DNA from: Salvator merianae
Taxonomy: Eukaryota > Chordata > Lepidosauria > Squamata > Teiidae
Direction: 5' to 3'
Assembly (NCBI GenBank): GCA_003586115.2
Contig: QVOM02000021.1
Location: 12,116,478 to 12,180,477 of the forward strand
DNA length: 64,000 nucleotides
Positions 24,721 through 33,800 of this stretch are shown here, piece after piece. Below the pieces are notes generated by a model. The model did not search any database. It was not told the DNA's origin and saw nothing but the letters and a program-made list of their open reading frames with translations. Position 1 is the first letter of the stretch, and every line of letters starts with the position of its first letter. The translations under genes and the position numbers were made by a program.

Positions 24721-25280
24721 TTTGTATACAAATACATTTTTATTTTGTCAAGAAAAAACAGGAGTATGAATTCTGGAGCCAAATGCTTAGTAGCTCTAGT
24801 AATATTGTCTGTTTCTGCCTAGAGTCCATGAACTAAAATGTTAATATAATACAAGTTATACTTCTGTCACTTATTACAAATAGTTCTGAGGCATAGCTAT
24901 TATGGTGGGACTAGAGCGCTTCATCTAATCTATCCAAGTGACTTTCTCAGGTGAAAACAAAACTTTAAACTAGGGATGTGCACGAAAGGATTTTTTTGTT
25001 TTCGTTTCGCAAAGCCTCGAAGCACCGTAGCTTCGTTTTTGCGTGAAAACATTAATAACGAAAATGTAGACCTTCGTTTTCGCTGCGAAAATCTTCGCAA
25101 AAACCGGGGGCGGGGTACGTTCCTTGTAAAATAAGGGAAATAAGTATTGAGAAACTTACTTGTAACCGGTGGCTGGTTTGTTGGAACATTCAAAGCCACG
25201 AAGCTACGTTTCCTCACTTTCGATTGCGAGGTTGCGTGGAAGGAAATGAATGCTATAATTTCGCTAATATGCCAGAGAGG

Positions 25281-25309
25281 CGAAAGCAAGCGAAAGCAAG
25301 CGAAAGCAG
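25281..25309 (+). repeat. Three tandem 10-bp CGAAAGCAAG units in the hAT left end
   Basis: CGAAAGCAAG repeats three times (last copy CGAAAGCAG) about 310 bp inside the left terminus. It lies in a zone where CGAA and TTCG words recur every few bases. hAT transposases often bind short subterminal repeats, so this is a candidate binding array; that role is inference. Confidence 0.7.
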
Positions 25310-25432
25310 AAGGTGGTGTTTTCGCTTTGATTTTTCGCCATTTTCGATGCCATTTCGACACTCATGTCTGTGCGTGCAAGCGCGCCATGTTTTGTCCCTT
25401 TAACTATGGCACTCGTCGCTGGCTGCCGATCG

Positions 25433-25604
25433 ATTGGGGCAAGGAAATTACCTATTGGCTTGCTTTCTCCTGATTGGCGCTTCGATTTCAAATTTTCCCA
25501 CCTGGGGTGTTGGCGCTCTGTTTATTTTCGCAATTACCTGCTGTTGCCATGGAAACAAAAGGTTTTTGTGATTGAAGTGGGTGGGTCCATAGCACCTTAT
25601 AAAA
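25433..25604 (+). promoter_or_regulatory. Transposase promoter: three inverted CCAAT boxes and a TATA box
   Basis: ATTGG (CCAAT on the opposite strand) occurs at 25433-25437, 25454-25458 and 25473-25477, about 20 bases apart. It is followed by TTATAAAAG starting at 25597. A start site near 25625-25632 is expected. This is a textbook RNA polymerase II layout in the right place and orientation for the transposase gene. Motifs are seen directly; function is inferred. Confidence 0.7.
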
Positions 25605-25704
25605 GCGGCTCCCGATGAGCCGTTAAGCCTTTTTTATTTCCGTGACGATCGGAGCTAGCTGACTCTTAGCTGATTGACCTGCTGCGACTGAAGGAGGAGA
25701 CGAG

Positions 25705-25830
25705 ATGCCGGGATTCGATCTCTCATTCTCTCTCTCTTCCGACTCTGTGCTTCCCGTGGTGGGGTGGTTCTCTCTCTCTCATCCCTCCCTTCCTTCCCTT
25801 CTGCCTTATCTTTCTATTATTGCTCTTCAG
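25705..25830 (+). other. Possible first exon of the transposase gene
   Basis: An ATG about 108 bases after the TATA box opens a frame of exactly 42 codons, ending in CAG followed by the good donor GTAATA. If spliced to the acceptor TAG at 26423-26425 the frame continues into the transposase ATG. The predicted extension is rich in Ser, Leu and Pro and resembles no domain I know. The polypyrimidine tract before the acceptor is weak, so this could instead be an untranslated leader containing an upstream ORF. Confidence 0.4.
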
Positions 25831-26425
25831 GTAATATCCATTTTCTTCCTCCACCACCCCTTTCTTTCGTATTACTTTGTGGCTGGGGGGATAGCGGAGT
25901 GGGGGGGAAAGGAAGGGGACAGCAGACTGTGAGTGCCAGGGTCTCAGAGTTAGGCATGTGTGTGCACATAGGCACAGTAGTTCTTATCTTCCCCTAAATA
26001 GGGACTTCTAGTGGGTTTAGGTTAGGATTACGGTTAGGCTAGGCTAACGCTTAGGTCAAGGCAGGTAGGGCTGCTAGTGCAGGGTCCCCAAAACCATCTC
26101 CCCCTCCCTCTGTATTAGTTAACCTTGCCCCCACAGACAATATTGCTGCTTTCATCCCCACCCACCCACCAAATAAATTCTAATAAGGCTCCCCCAAAGT
26201 AAGCCTGCTGCTTCTCTGGGGTAATTCGGTTCACCCAGGTTTGTGTGTGTCTCACAGCAGTGCCATAGCATTCTGCTGGGTGACACACATCCCAAATAAA
26301 CAGGCACCCCCCACACCAATTTCTCCTAGGCTACCCGGAGCCTTCACGGCTCCAGCCCCCACCTCACCCCTGCCAGGGCTATAGGGACTTAGGGCTCTCT
26401 GTAAAAGTAATATAATAACACATAG
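25831..26425 (+). other. Leader or intron between the hAT promoter region and the transposase ORF
   Basis: No open frame of note. It contains runs of G and C, and near 26009-26055 a patch of degenerate TTAGG words (GGTTTAGGTTAGG and variants). It is either the intron of the transposase gene or an untranslated leader. Confidence 0.5.
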
Positions 26426-28987
26426 ATGGCTGGGAAGAAGGGCAATAGAGGTAGAGGAATGGCTAGATTCCTAGTACGTAGGGGGGAAGGGAGAGTTGAT
26501 GCTGCTGGCCGTGGCAGGCAGGCATCTGAGGGGCCTACTCCCCAAGTCCCTGCCACCAGACGTACAGTCCGTGCAGCGCGCAGGCTCGACTCTCCCCAAC
26601 GGGAAGCTGGGCCTGAGCCTGATGCTGGATTGTCTTCCTCAGCAGAGGCGCATAGCTCCCTCCTTCATGCTGAGGAATTGCAGGTTCCTCCAGCAAGGGA
26701 AGGGGGGGGTGGAGACGGCTCCAGCTGCCATGGCAGCTGGGCCTCCCCCACCTGTCCTGGGTTCAAGTGCGACCTCGCAGCCCGAGACCGAGGAGGAGCG
26801 GGAGCCTCGCCCTGGTCCTTCTCGGCCCCGGGCTGGGGGGGGGATGGTTCTGGTCCCCAGGAGGAGCCAGCAGCAGCAGAACCATCTCCAGCAGCGAAGC
26901 GGGCACGTCATGTTAGCCCGGAGGGCAGCGTAGTGTGGAGTCATTTTGAGCTCTGCCCTGATGCTCCAACCTACGCTGCCTGCAAGCACTGCAAGGCACG
27001 GGTCAGCAGGGGGCAGAACATCCGGCGTCTTGGCACCACTGCGTTGTGGAGCCACCTGAGGAGTCAGCACCCTACCATTCTGCCCCCTGATGACAGCAGT
27101 AGGCCACGCGTGCCTGGGAGTAGCAGTGCTGTGTCAGCCACCCGGCAGACACAGCTACCCGAGCAGTGGTTGCGGAAGGCTGGGGGCTCCTGGGCCGATC
27201 GTCGAGGTAGATCTCGTTTGACTCGGCTCATTGCGGAGATGATCGCCCTCGATGATCAGCCACTCGTCGTGGTGGAGAACATCGGCTTCCGCCGGGTGAT
27301 CCAGGAGCTCGCCCCAGACTACAAAATACCCTCACGCACCACGTTCAGCAGGAGCATGATGCCCTCCCTGTACGAGGCGTGCAGGGAGGCGGTGCAGGTA
27401 AGGATGGCACGCACTGCCATCCATCCCTGCCCAGTCGTGCATTTCACTGCCGATCTGTGGACCAGCGGCACAGGAATGCATGGCTCCTTCCTCTCCCTCA
27501 CTGCGCACTGGTGGGGGGAGGAAAGAGAGGGTGGTGTTTCGGCCAGTGCTGCTGCGCCTTCTCAAGCTCCCTCACAGGCAGTTAAGCCCCTTTGGGCCTT
27601 GCTGCATGTGGAGGAGTTTGACACGAGCCACACTGCTGAACAACTGTCTGAGGCCATGGAGCGTCAGGTGAACGGTTGGTTGAGCCATGAACCGACCCTT
27701 TGCCGTGGCTTCATGGTCACGGACAATGGTAGGAACATAGTTAAGGCAGCCGGCCTGGCGGGGTTTGTGAGCGTCACCTGTATGTCTCACACTCTCCACC
27801 TGGTCGTGAGGGACGCTCTTGGACTCCCTGGGCCTGGGTCCAGGAGTGTGGGCCCCGCTGCAGCTTCCGCCACCGCATCTATGGGAGCCCTTGTGGAGAA
27901 GTGCCGCAGGATGGCTTCCCGTTTGCACAGGAGTGTAAGCATGCAGAGGCTGCTCAGAGAGGCCCAGAGGGAGCGGCAGCTGCCGGAACATCAGATCCCC
28001 ACTGACGTTCCCACCCGGTGGAACTCCACCTACCTCCTGCTCCAGCGCCTTCTAGAGCAGGAGCCCGCCCTTCACACGCTCGCGATGAGGCATAACGTGG
28101 AGGAGTGCAGTCTCTCCCCGGAGGACTGGCGCACCATCACGGATGCTGTCAAGGTTCTCCGGTTCTTCGATCAGCTGACGAGGAAAATGAGTTCTGAGAC
28201 AGCAATGCTGAGCGTTGCGCTGACAGGCGCGATTGCCTTGGGCAAACGCCTTGCTGGGCTTCGGCCGCAGCTGAACACTGAGGCTGGACGGGCCTTGGCG
28301 AGTCGGCTGCAGGCTGGGGTTGAGAGGAGGCTGATTGAGCCCTTGCGACAGAAGCCTGCCTCCATTTTGGCCAGCCTTCTGGACCCAAGGGTTCGGGAGG
28401 CAGCTGTCCCAGAGGATCAGCTCCCTCGGTGGAGAGATCACCTGGTCCAGGCAGTGAGGAGACTCCAGACAGAGAGATTGGGGGGCCAGGCAGGGCACAG
28501 TGGAGGAGCGCCTGCTAGCAGTGCGTCCCCCGCTTCCAGTGGCGGAAGTTCCCCTGGTCCTAATGGTAGCGGTCAGCCCAGCAGCCTGGTTTCACAGGCA
28601 GGTCATGATGAGTGCCCAGACGACACAGAGTCTGACATTTTGGGACTCACTGACCTTCCCACGAGACGGCAGAGGCCAGCTTCCGTTGATAGTGCTGAGC
28701 AGTCCGTTCTGCAGTATCTTTCAGGGGAAGCGGCAGATGTGGACACGGTGCCATCCGAGTTTTGGGCGAAGCATCGCCAAATCTGGCCGGATTTGGAAGC
28801 TGTTGCCCGGAGGTACCTGTCAGCTCCACCGACATCCGTGCAGAGCGAGAGGGTGTTCTCCATGGCTGGTGACGTGTTGACATCTCATCGCTCTCGCACG
28901 GGCGGCGAACTTGTGCAGCAGCTCGTCTTCCTAAAGGCCAACCTGCCCCTGCTGGGTTTTCCCGAGCTGCCTTTGGGGGATGAGTGA
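26426..28987 (+). CDS. hAT (Ac-clade) transposase with BED zinc finger, 853 aa
   Basis: This protein cuts and rejoins the element ends in the nucleus. Residues 1-160 are basic then Pro/Gly/Ser-rich and probably disordered. A BED-type zinc finger covers about 165-216, with ligands C186, C189, H210 and H215 and the aromatic WSHF at 171-174. The RNase H-like core shows D343 in TADLWTS, D433 in VTDNG, the C452/H455 pair in CMSHTLHLVV, the RWNST motif at 531-535 and E808 in VQSERVFSMAG. The last 70 residues are the hAT C-terminal dimerisation region. The acidic triad and all hallmark motifs are present with no stop or frameshift, so the protein looks complete. The ATG directly follows an in-frame TAG. 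However, an upstream exon at 25705-25830 ending CAG/GTAATA would join in phase 0 at 26425 and add 42 residues. The family is certain; activity is inferred. Confidence 0.95.
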   Translation: MAGKKGNRGRGMARFLVRRGEGRVDAAGRGRQASEGPTPQVPATRRTVRAARRLDSPQREAGPEPDAGLSSSAEAHSSLLHAEELQVPPAREGGGGDGSSCHGSWASPTCPGFKCDLAARDRGGAGASPWSFSAPGWGGDGSGPQEEPAAAEPSPAAKRARHVSPEGSVVWSHFELCPDAPTYAACKHCKARVSRGQNIRRLGTTALWSHLRSQHPTILPPDDSSRPRVPGSSSAVSATRQTQLPEQWLRKAGGSWADRRGRSRLTRLIAEMIALDDQPLVVVENIGFRRVIQELAPDYKIPSRTTFSRSMMPSLYEACREAVQVRMARTAIHPCPVVHFTADLWTSGTGMHGSFLSLTAHWWGEEREGGVSASAAAPSQAPSQAVKPLWALLHVEEFDTSHTAEQLSEAMERQVNGWLSHEPTLCRGFMVTDNGRNIVKAAGLAGFVSVTCMSHTLHLVVRDALGLPGPGSRSVGPAAASATASMGALVEKCRRMASRLHRSVSMQRLLREAQRERQLPEHQIPTDVPTRWNSTYLLLQRLLEQEPALHTLAMRHNVEECSLSPEDWRTITDAVKVLRFFDQLTRKMSSETAMLSVALTGAIALGKRLAGLRPQLNTEAGRALASRLQAGVERRLIEPLRQKPASILASLLDPRVREAAVPEDQLPRWRDHLVQAVRRLQTERLGGQAGHSGGAPASSASPASSGGSSPGPNGSGQPSSLVSQAGHDECPDDTESDILGLTDLPTRRQRPASVDSAEQSVLQYLSGEAADVDTVPSEFWAKHRQIWPDLEAVARRYLSAPPTSVQSERVFSMAGDVLTSHRSRTGGELVQQLVFLKANLPLLGFPELPLGDE

Positions 28988-29328
28988 CCAGACCATGGAT
29001 CACTCCATCCCAACACTGCAGCACCATAGGCAGCCGGGACAAAAATGAGAAGAACTAGGTGGCCCAATAACCCCCAACAGGACCAGAAGAATAATTAAGC
29101 ACCAAACCAGCAGGAAACTGTAGATAAGGAGAGCCACAAAGTAAGGGACAGAAACACAGTGTATTGAATAGTAGGGGAAGCTGAGTAGGGACTTTATTAA
29201 GGGGTAAAAAAGGCATTTGCTTTCTAACTGTTTATATTTCAGTTTGTCGGAGCAATCTCTTTCTCCGTGTCTGTGTCACGCTCAGGCATGTATGCACGCA
29301 GACACACACGCACCGTGACGCAAACTCA

Positions 29329-29359
<31 letters not shown>

Positions 29360-30047
29360 CAAGGACGCCAGGCCAATGATGACATGGGTACTAGGTACAG
29401 GTTACGCTCTGTGTCCCTGGGCCAGCAGAACCCATCAGGGTCCGCGCCCAAGGCCAGTCTGAGGCCTTGTCCGAGGTGGAGAACACACACCATCACCTCA
29501 ATATGAAAAAGTCCCTCCCAGCCAGCCCTACCTAAGCAGAGGGGTATTTGAGACCCCGGGGACACCATGAGGCTATCTAGTCCAACCCATCACATGTACA
29601 AACAAAGCCGTGCCCTCTTTTACTTGGGTACAGCTCATATCTCTTTTGGAGTTTAACTGAACTGGCATGTGCAAAAAATTCCGGTGGCAAACTCTTCAAC
29701 AGCTTGTAAGAGTTATATTTAAGCTGGAAGAACGTCTATTCTTGGGAGTTTGTGAGTTCACCATCACCATGTGTTACAATACATAACCTTCTACTGGCCG
29801 CTGTAATCTACAGCGGCATCCTCTTATTCTAGGTTGTCTCATGCCCAACTGGAGCTTGTACCAGGCCACACATTTCCTATTTAGTTCTGCCATGGTCTGG
29901 TAAGGGGCAACCTAGAGGAAGCGGAAACCTACCCGAAATAGAGTACGATTTTGAAAGGGAATGCATGCACTTAAAAGTTTACACTTCCCACCCAGACTTT
30001 CCAAAGGAATCAGGTACACAGAATCTGGATTAAGTAAGCAAAACAAT
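28988..30047. other. Region between the convergent genes of the hAT
   Basis: This holds the presumed 3' untranslated region of the transposase, a (CA)n microsatellite at about 29333-29359, and 29569-29950, which reads as unique or old repeat sequence. No coding exon is evident on either strand. Confidence 0.5.
29333..29359. repeat. (CA)n microsatellite inside the hAT
   Basis: About 13 uninterrupted CA dinucleotides lie in the space between the two genes. It should vary in length between copies or individuals. Confidence 0.9.
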
Positions 30048-30053
30048 TTTATT
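30048..30053 (-). terminator. AATAAA polyadenylation signal of the Myb/SANT gene
   Basis: The minus strand reads CCAATAAAATTG here, about 450 bases past the stop codon and beyond the candidate last acceptor at 30233. It is the only AATAAA I see in the expected zone. I did not find a comparable signal for the + strand transposase gene before the (CA)n tract. Confidence 0.65.
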
Positions 30054-30501
30054 GGACTCAGGGATGGTCAGGTGGGGTATATGTACAAAGGGTTAGGGAT
30101 AGGGATAGGTGGGGCACTGAACAGCAGTATTTTTAACATTAGTAAAACAAAACCTTATCAAATACAGAAAACTATTTACATGTGCGGCAGCAATGCAGGC
30201 AGGCCAGGCAGGACTTCAGAACCTGCAGGGGGAAATAATTGCTGATCAGGCATCGTGCAGGTTTCCCAGGAAATTTGAGGGAAAGGGCACAACAGTCAAA
30301 TTGAATTCCAGCAGTAGCTGCTGGCAGAGGAGCATAGGATGAACGGCTCCTCCAACCCCTCGAGGGCCCTGGAAGATAATGACTCGCCACGCATGCTGCC
30401 CATTCCAGGAACTTGCTGCAGCTAATGTTTGCCCTGCTGAACCCTATCCCGCTGTCTTCCCTACCAACGCGGTACTACTGCCTCTGGCCATAGGCCCTCA
30501 C

Positions 30502-32559
30502 TCACCTTGCGGGCCTCTCTGGGGGAGCCTGCCCCCAGAGAGCATCCCTCAGCTCCAGCACCGCATTGCCTATCATGTTGAGGCGGGCATCCATAGCCTC
30601 CACCTGCCCCTGCAGAACCTGCATTCCCCTTTCCACCGCAGAAGCCCTCGCGTTGCACTGCTGGTCTGTGGAAACATAAGAGGAGGAAATTAGGACCGAT
30701 ACACATCTGCCCAGATGCTCCACACATCCCCAGTCACGCAAAGGAGGCAAGGGCGCGCTTCGCCCTGCACAGCAACACCAACGTGTGAACAGCAAAAAAA
30801 CCAGGGATACTCACGGTGCGTGGCCATTGCCCTCTGCATCTGAGCATGGGACTCCAGGACCTCCTCGAGGCAGGTGGTCTGGGTCCCATGCTCCAGCTGG
30901 ACAGTCTGGGTGGCCGCATTGCAACAGGGAGGGCGGGGTTGTTGCTCCTCCTCCTCTGTGCAGATCTGCAGGGCACTTGTGGAGGGGGCTGAGCCCTCTG
31001 AGGATGGGCCTCCTGCTGGGCATCCTGTAAAGTGAGAGCAGAACAGGTGGCTCAGCAGCCAACAGGATGCAATGGGGATTGGTGCAAGAGGGATCTGCTG
31101 CCAGTAACACCAGTCCCCTAATGGCAGTGATGCAGGGTGGGCAGAAACGGCTGGGGAATAAGGGCCGGTGCAATACTCACTGCTTTCCTGTGTGTGTGGG
31201 GGGGGATGCCGCACCAGGCACACATCTAAGTGCTACAGCTGGGAAGAAGGAGAGAGGAAAGGAATATAACAACATTTCAATTCAACAGCAAGATGAGTGT
31301 CACTGGCAGTGCACCTTCTGCCCTGATCAGCATTGGCAGCTGGGTAGGGCAGGGAGGGAACTGATGGAATGGATCAATGAATCAGGCCCACTTCCCCATT
31401 TCGGACAGGCTTGCAGCCCGCCCGCCCGCCCGCCAAGGAAGCTAGCTGTATCCTGCTTCATGTAGCCCCCCTGCAAGCAAAGTTACAGTGAACGCCCCTG
31501 CTGCTGCCCTCCATCGCAGGATCCTCCTGCAGAAGGATGCCTGGTGGGTCAGTGTGTGTTGGGGCTGGGGCTCCTTCCAGCACTGTGGGTGGTTCTGCTC
31601 AGGAGGAGGATAGAGGAAAGAACCACAATGAACACCTGATGGCCTGACAATTCCCATTTTTGTCTGGGTTCACAAACCTCCACCTGTTCCCTGCTATTCC
31701 CTCATTCTTAGTAGTGTCCCCACAGCATCCCTTCCAAAGGGCAACACCAACGTACCTTCTGCTGGCTCTGCAGCTGGCCGCTCCTCCTCCTCCTCTTGCT
31801 CCTCAGGAGAACGTGCTCCGGCTGGAAAGCAATAATGTCACACTGTTCAGAGGTTGTCAGTTGGGCCAACTGCATAAGAAAGCGTTACCCACCCACCGTA
31901 CTTGATGCCATCCAGCCATGTATGTGGCAGAAATAAGGAGTTCATGTTTAATGTGAGACCATCATGTATTACAGCCAGCATTATGGTTCTGTACCTTCCC
32001 CCCCCCCCGCATAAGGTCCCAGTCAAACAAATCAGCAGTTCCTTCCCACTGAAATCAAGAGTGCAAGCAGCTAACAATAACACTTATTATATCATTGCCC
32101 CAACTGCCAAGAGAGTGGCAGATGCGCACAAGCGGTCAGGCCACATCTGGCAATCCATATTTATTTTAGGGGGCAGTAGGGGGGCGTTTCAATGACAAGA
32201 AGGAACAACGTACCTGAACTGGCCTTGTGGCGATGTCTCCAGTGGGGTTTCCCAGCAACCACCCAGAGCTGTCGGAGGAGGGGGTAGTGAGGTGGCCTCT
32301 TCTGGCGCGGGGGAGAGCCATCATGGGCCTCCAGGGCTCCGTAGAAAGCGGCCCTGAGCCCCTTGAACTTTAGGCGGCATTGTGCCACGGAGCGCCTGAA
32401 TCCCCGCACCTGCAGACTTCTCGATGCCTCTAAGAAGAGGCTTCGATTTTGCCTGCAGGTGCAGGTCATCAGACGCTCTCGCGGCCCATTGGCTGCTAGC
32501 AGCGCCTCCAGCAGGGCCTGGATCTCTTCTGGTTGCCAGTACAAATAACGGCTTGCCAT
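30502..32559 (-). CDS. Spliced Myb/SANT-like (trihelix) DNA-binding protein carried by the hAT
   Basis: Exons on the minus strand: 32559-32214, 31821-31756, 31024-30815 and 30665-30506. All boundaries are GT-AG and phases match (1, 1, 1), giving about 261 residues with a stop at 30504-30502 if the last intron is read through. A further splice to 30232 would stop after two codons. Exon 1 holds a Myb/SANT-like domain of the type seen in ZSCAN20/29 and MSANTD proteins (Pfam Myb_DNA-bind_4 style): W8 and E11 early, then CRQNRSLF, QCRLKFKGLR and a PHYPLLRQLW tail, ending in a basic WRHRHK patch. Exon 2 encodes a Glu run (EEQEEEEE). Exon 4 encodes a heptad-like helix, VLQGQVEAMDARL onward, likely a coiled coil. 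Harbinger elements pair a similar protein with their transposase for nuclear import and end recognition. A matching role here is inference. Confidence 0.85.
31418..31434. repeat. (CCCG)n short run in an intron of the Myb/SANT gene
   Basis: Four CCCG units lie within the 731-base second intron. Confidence 0.8.
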
Positions 32560-32589
32560 TTTTCCCTACGAGGTGACCATTAAATAGAT

Positions 32590-32637
32590 CCCGCCCACTG
32601 AAGTTTTATTGGCCTGTGAAACCTGCTCTGGGATTGG
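32590..32637 (-). promoter_or_regulatory. Promoter of the Myb/SANT gene: two CCAAT boxes and a GC box
   Basis: Read on the minus strand, CCAAT occurs at 32637-32633 and 32612-32608 and GGGCGGG at 32596-32590, within 80 bases of the start codon. An AT-rich ATTTAA follows. The start context is GGGAAAAATGG, with A at -3 and G at +4, which is favourable. Shared use of CCAAT boxes by both genes of the element is notable. Confidence 0.6.
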
Positions 32638-32639
32638 CT

Positions 32640-33559
32640 GCCTAGGATCACACTAGTGATTCGCCCTCTCCACGGCAGCTGGGGTCTTCTGACCTCCTTG
32701 CCCAACATGCCCTCTTATCAGTGGGTATGCCCTGCCTGGGCAGGCACTTTCAAAAAGCTTTCCAAAAAAAAAAAACACCTTTCACTGGCTCTCAAAGCTA
32801 GTAGTAAGTTACCTCATATGATCCCCGTTAGACGGCTCTCACGGTCTCTCGCGCTGAAGCTCGCTCCTTTCCCTTTTCTTCCTTTAGCAGCCAGCCAACA
32901 GCAGCAACATTTTGATTTCCACGGATCATTCGTTACCTCGCGACTTCGTAGTAACCTCGGTTAATTTTTTTTTCCACAAGCGCCTCGCCTAGTCCTACTC
33001 ATTGTACGAGGTGGGCGGGCTCAGTCAGTGACGGTCAAAGCAGTTGCCTTCAGCTAAGCGAGTAATTTAGAAGATTTGGAGGCAGCCGCAGGATGAAATA
33101 ACTGAGAAAAGCAGCGAAATGACGCATCGTCGTCTTGCACTACGTTCCAAAAAGTATAACTATACCACCATCAAACAAATTTTATAAACGCCCTAGCCAT
33201 CTGACTTTCTCATCCTCATGCGATGCGATCCGATGCGAGGCAGGCAAAGAGTTAAGAAAAAACCCGTTGTCTAAGTCTTTCCTACGGTGATGCAATACAA
33301 TTTCCAACCCCTAGAGGCAGAGTCTGTAGGCTGCGAAGCCACCGCGCTTCGTAGCTTCGTTGTTTTCGCTGCGGAAAAAAAAAAGATGAAAACGGCCGTT
33401 CGCGGCGAGTGGCGAAGGTCCCGAAAATTTACGAAAATGGACGGGACTTTCGCCATTCGCATTCGTAGTAGAGGTGCCACTTCGCATTCGATGCGAAAGT
33501 CGCGAAGCAACGAAATTCGTACGAAATTTCGTTGCTTCGAAACTTCGTGCACACCCCTA
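32640..33559. other. Right end of the hAT with dense TTCG/CGAA words
   Basis: The first half is upstream sequence of the Myb/SANT gene with no ORF of note. From about 33330 to the terminus TTCG and CGAA recur constantly, including GCATTCGATGCGAA-type palindromes. The same style of sequence fills 24990-25350 at the other end and both ends of the 14223-14861 element. Confidence 0.75.
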
Positions 33560-33628
33560 CTTTAAACTACCACAAGTGTGGACAGAAACAAAAGAGAAGC
33601 ATTTCCTACCAGGAAAAGAAAACAGTCA

Positions 33629-33800
33629 CAGGGCAATTCTGCACTGGTCAGTATATTGGGCCAGCAAGTGTACCAGGAGCCTTACTTCAGCATGCTGGTG
33701 TGGTCTTAGGAAGGCCATTAGACCATACCAGAATGCAGAAGGGAGGATCCTAGAACCTTTGCTGGTCTGGTATAACAGCCAGTGCAGAATCACTCATAAT
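33629..33800. mobile_element. Foldback element beside the hAT right end
   Basis: AATTCTGCACTGG at the left pairs with CCAGTGCAGAAT at the right, and GGTCTTAGGAAGGCC-type inner arms are partly palindromic. It resembles the 180-bp foldback family at its ends only. Confidence 0.5.

Larger units (their letters stand above)
24971..33559 (+). mobile_element. Complete autonomous hAT transposon with two genes
   Basis: The element starts TAGGGATGTGCACGAA and ends with the inverse of TAGGGGTGTGCACGAA, so 15 of 16 terminal bases match. The 8-bp sequence CTTTAAAC sits immediately outside both ends (24963-24970 and 33560-33567). An 8-bp duplication of the form nTnnnnAn is what the Ac branch of the hAT superfamily makes. 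Inside are a full-length transposase gene on + and a spliced Myb/SANT-type gene on -, pointing toward each other. The outer few hundred bases at each end are packed with TTCG/CGAA words, a plausible transposase-binding zone. The interior is clearly more GC-rich than the flanks. The perfect duplication and open reading frames suggest a young insertion that may have been functional when it landed; that is inference. The boundaries are very secure. Confidence 0.96.

Noticed and set aside
26005..26060. Interstitial telomere repeat
   Set aside because: The words are degenerate and short, not a true TTAGGG array.
26639..29067. Many antisense frames across the transposase gene
   Set aside because: Shadows of a GC-rich coding sequence; none has motifs or splice support.
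30690..31223. 177-codon minus frame as a single-exon gene
   Set aside because: Its first 66 or so residues are intron. Only 31024-30815 is coding, with clear acceptor and donor; the rest is read-through.
28988..33330. The Myb/SANT gene as part of a Harbinger element nested in the hAT
   Set aside because: I found no inverted ends or TWA-type duplication around the gene, no Harbinger nuclease, and the outer hAT is otherwise intact. Not fully excluded; a search for an empty site in other copies would settle it.
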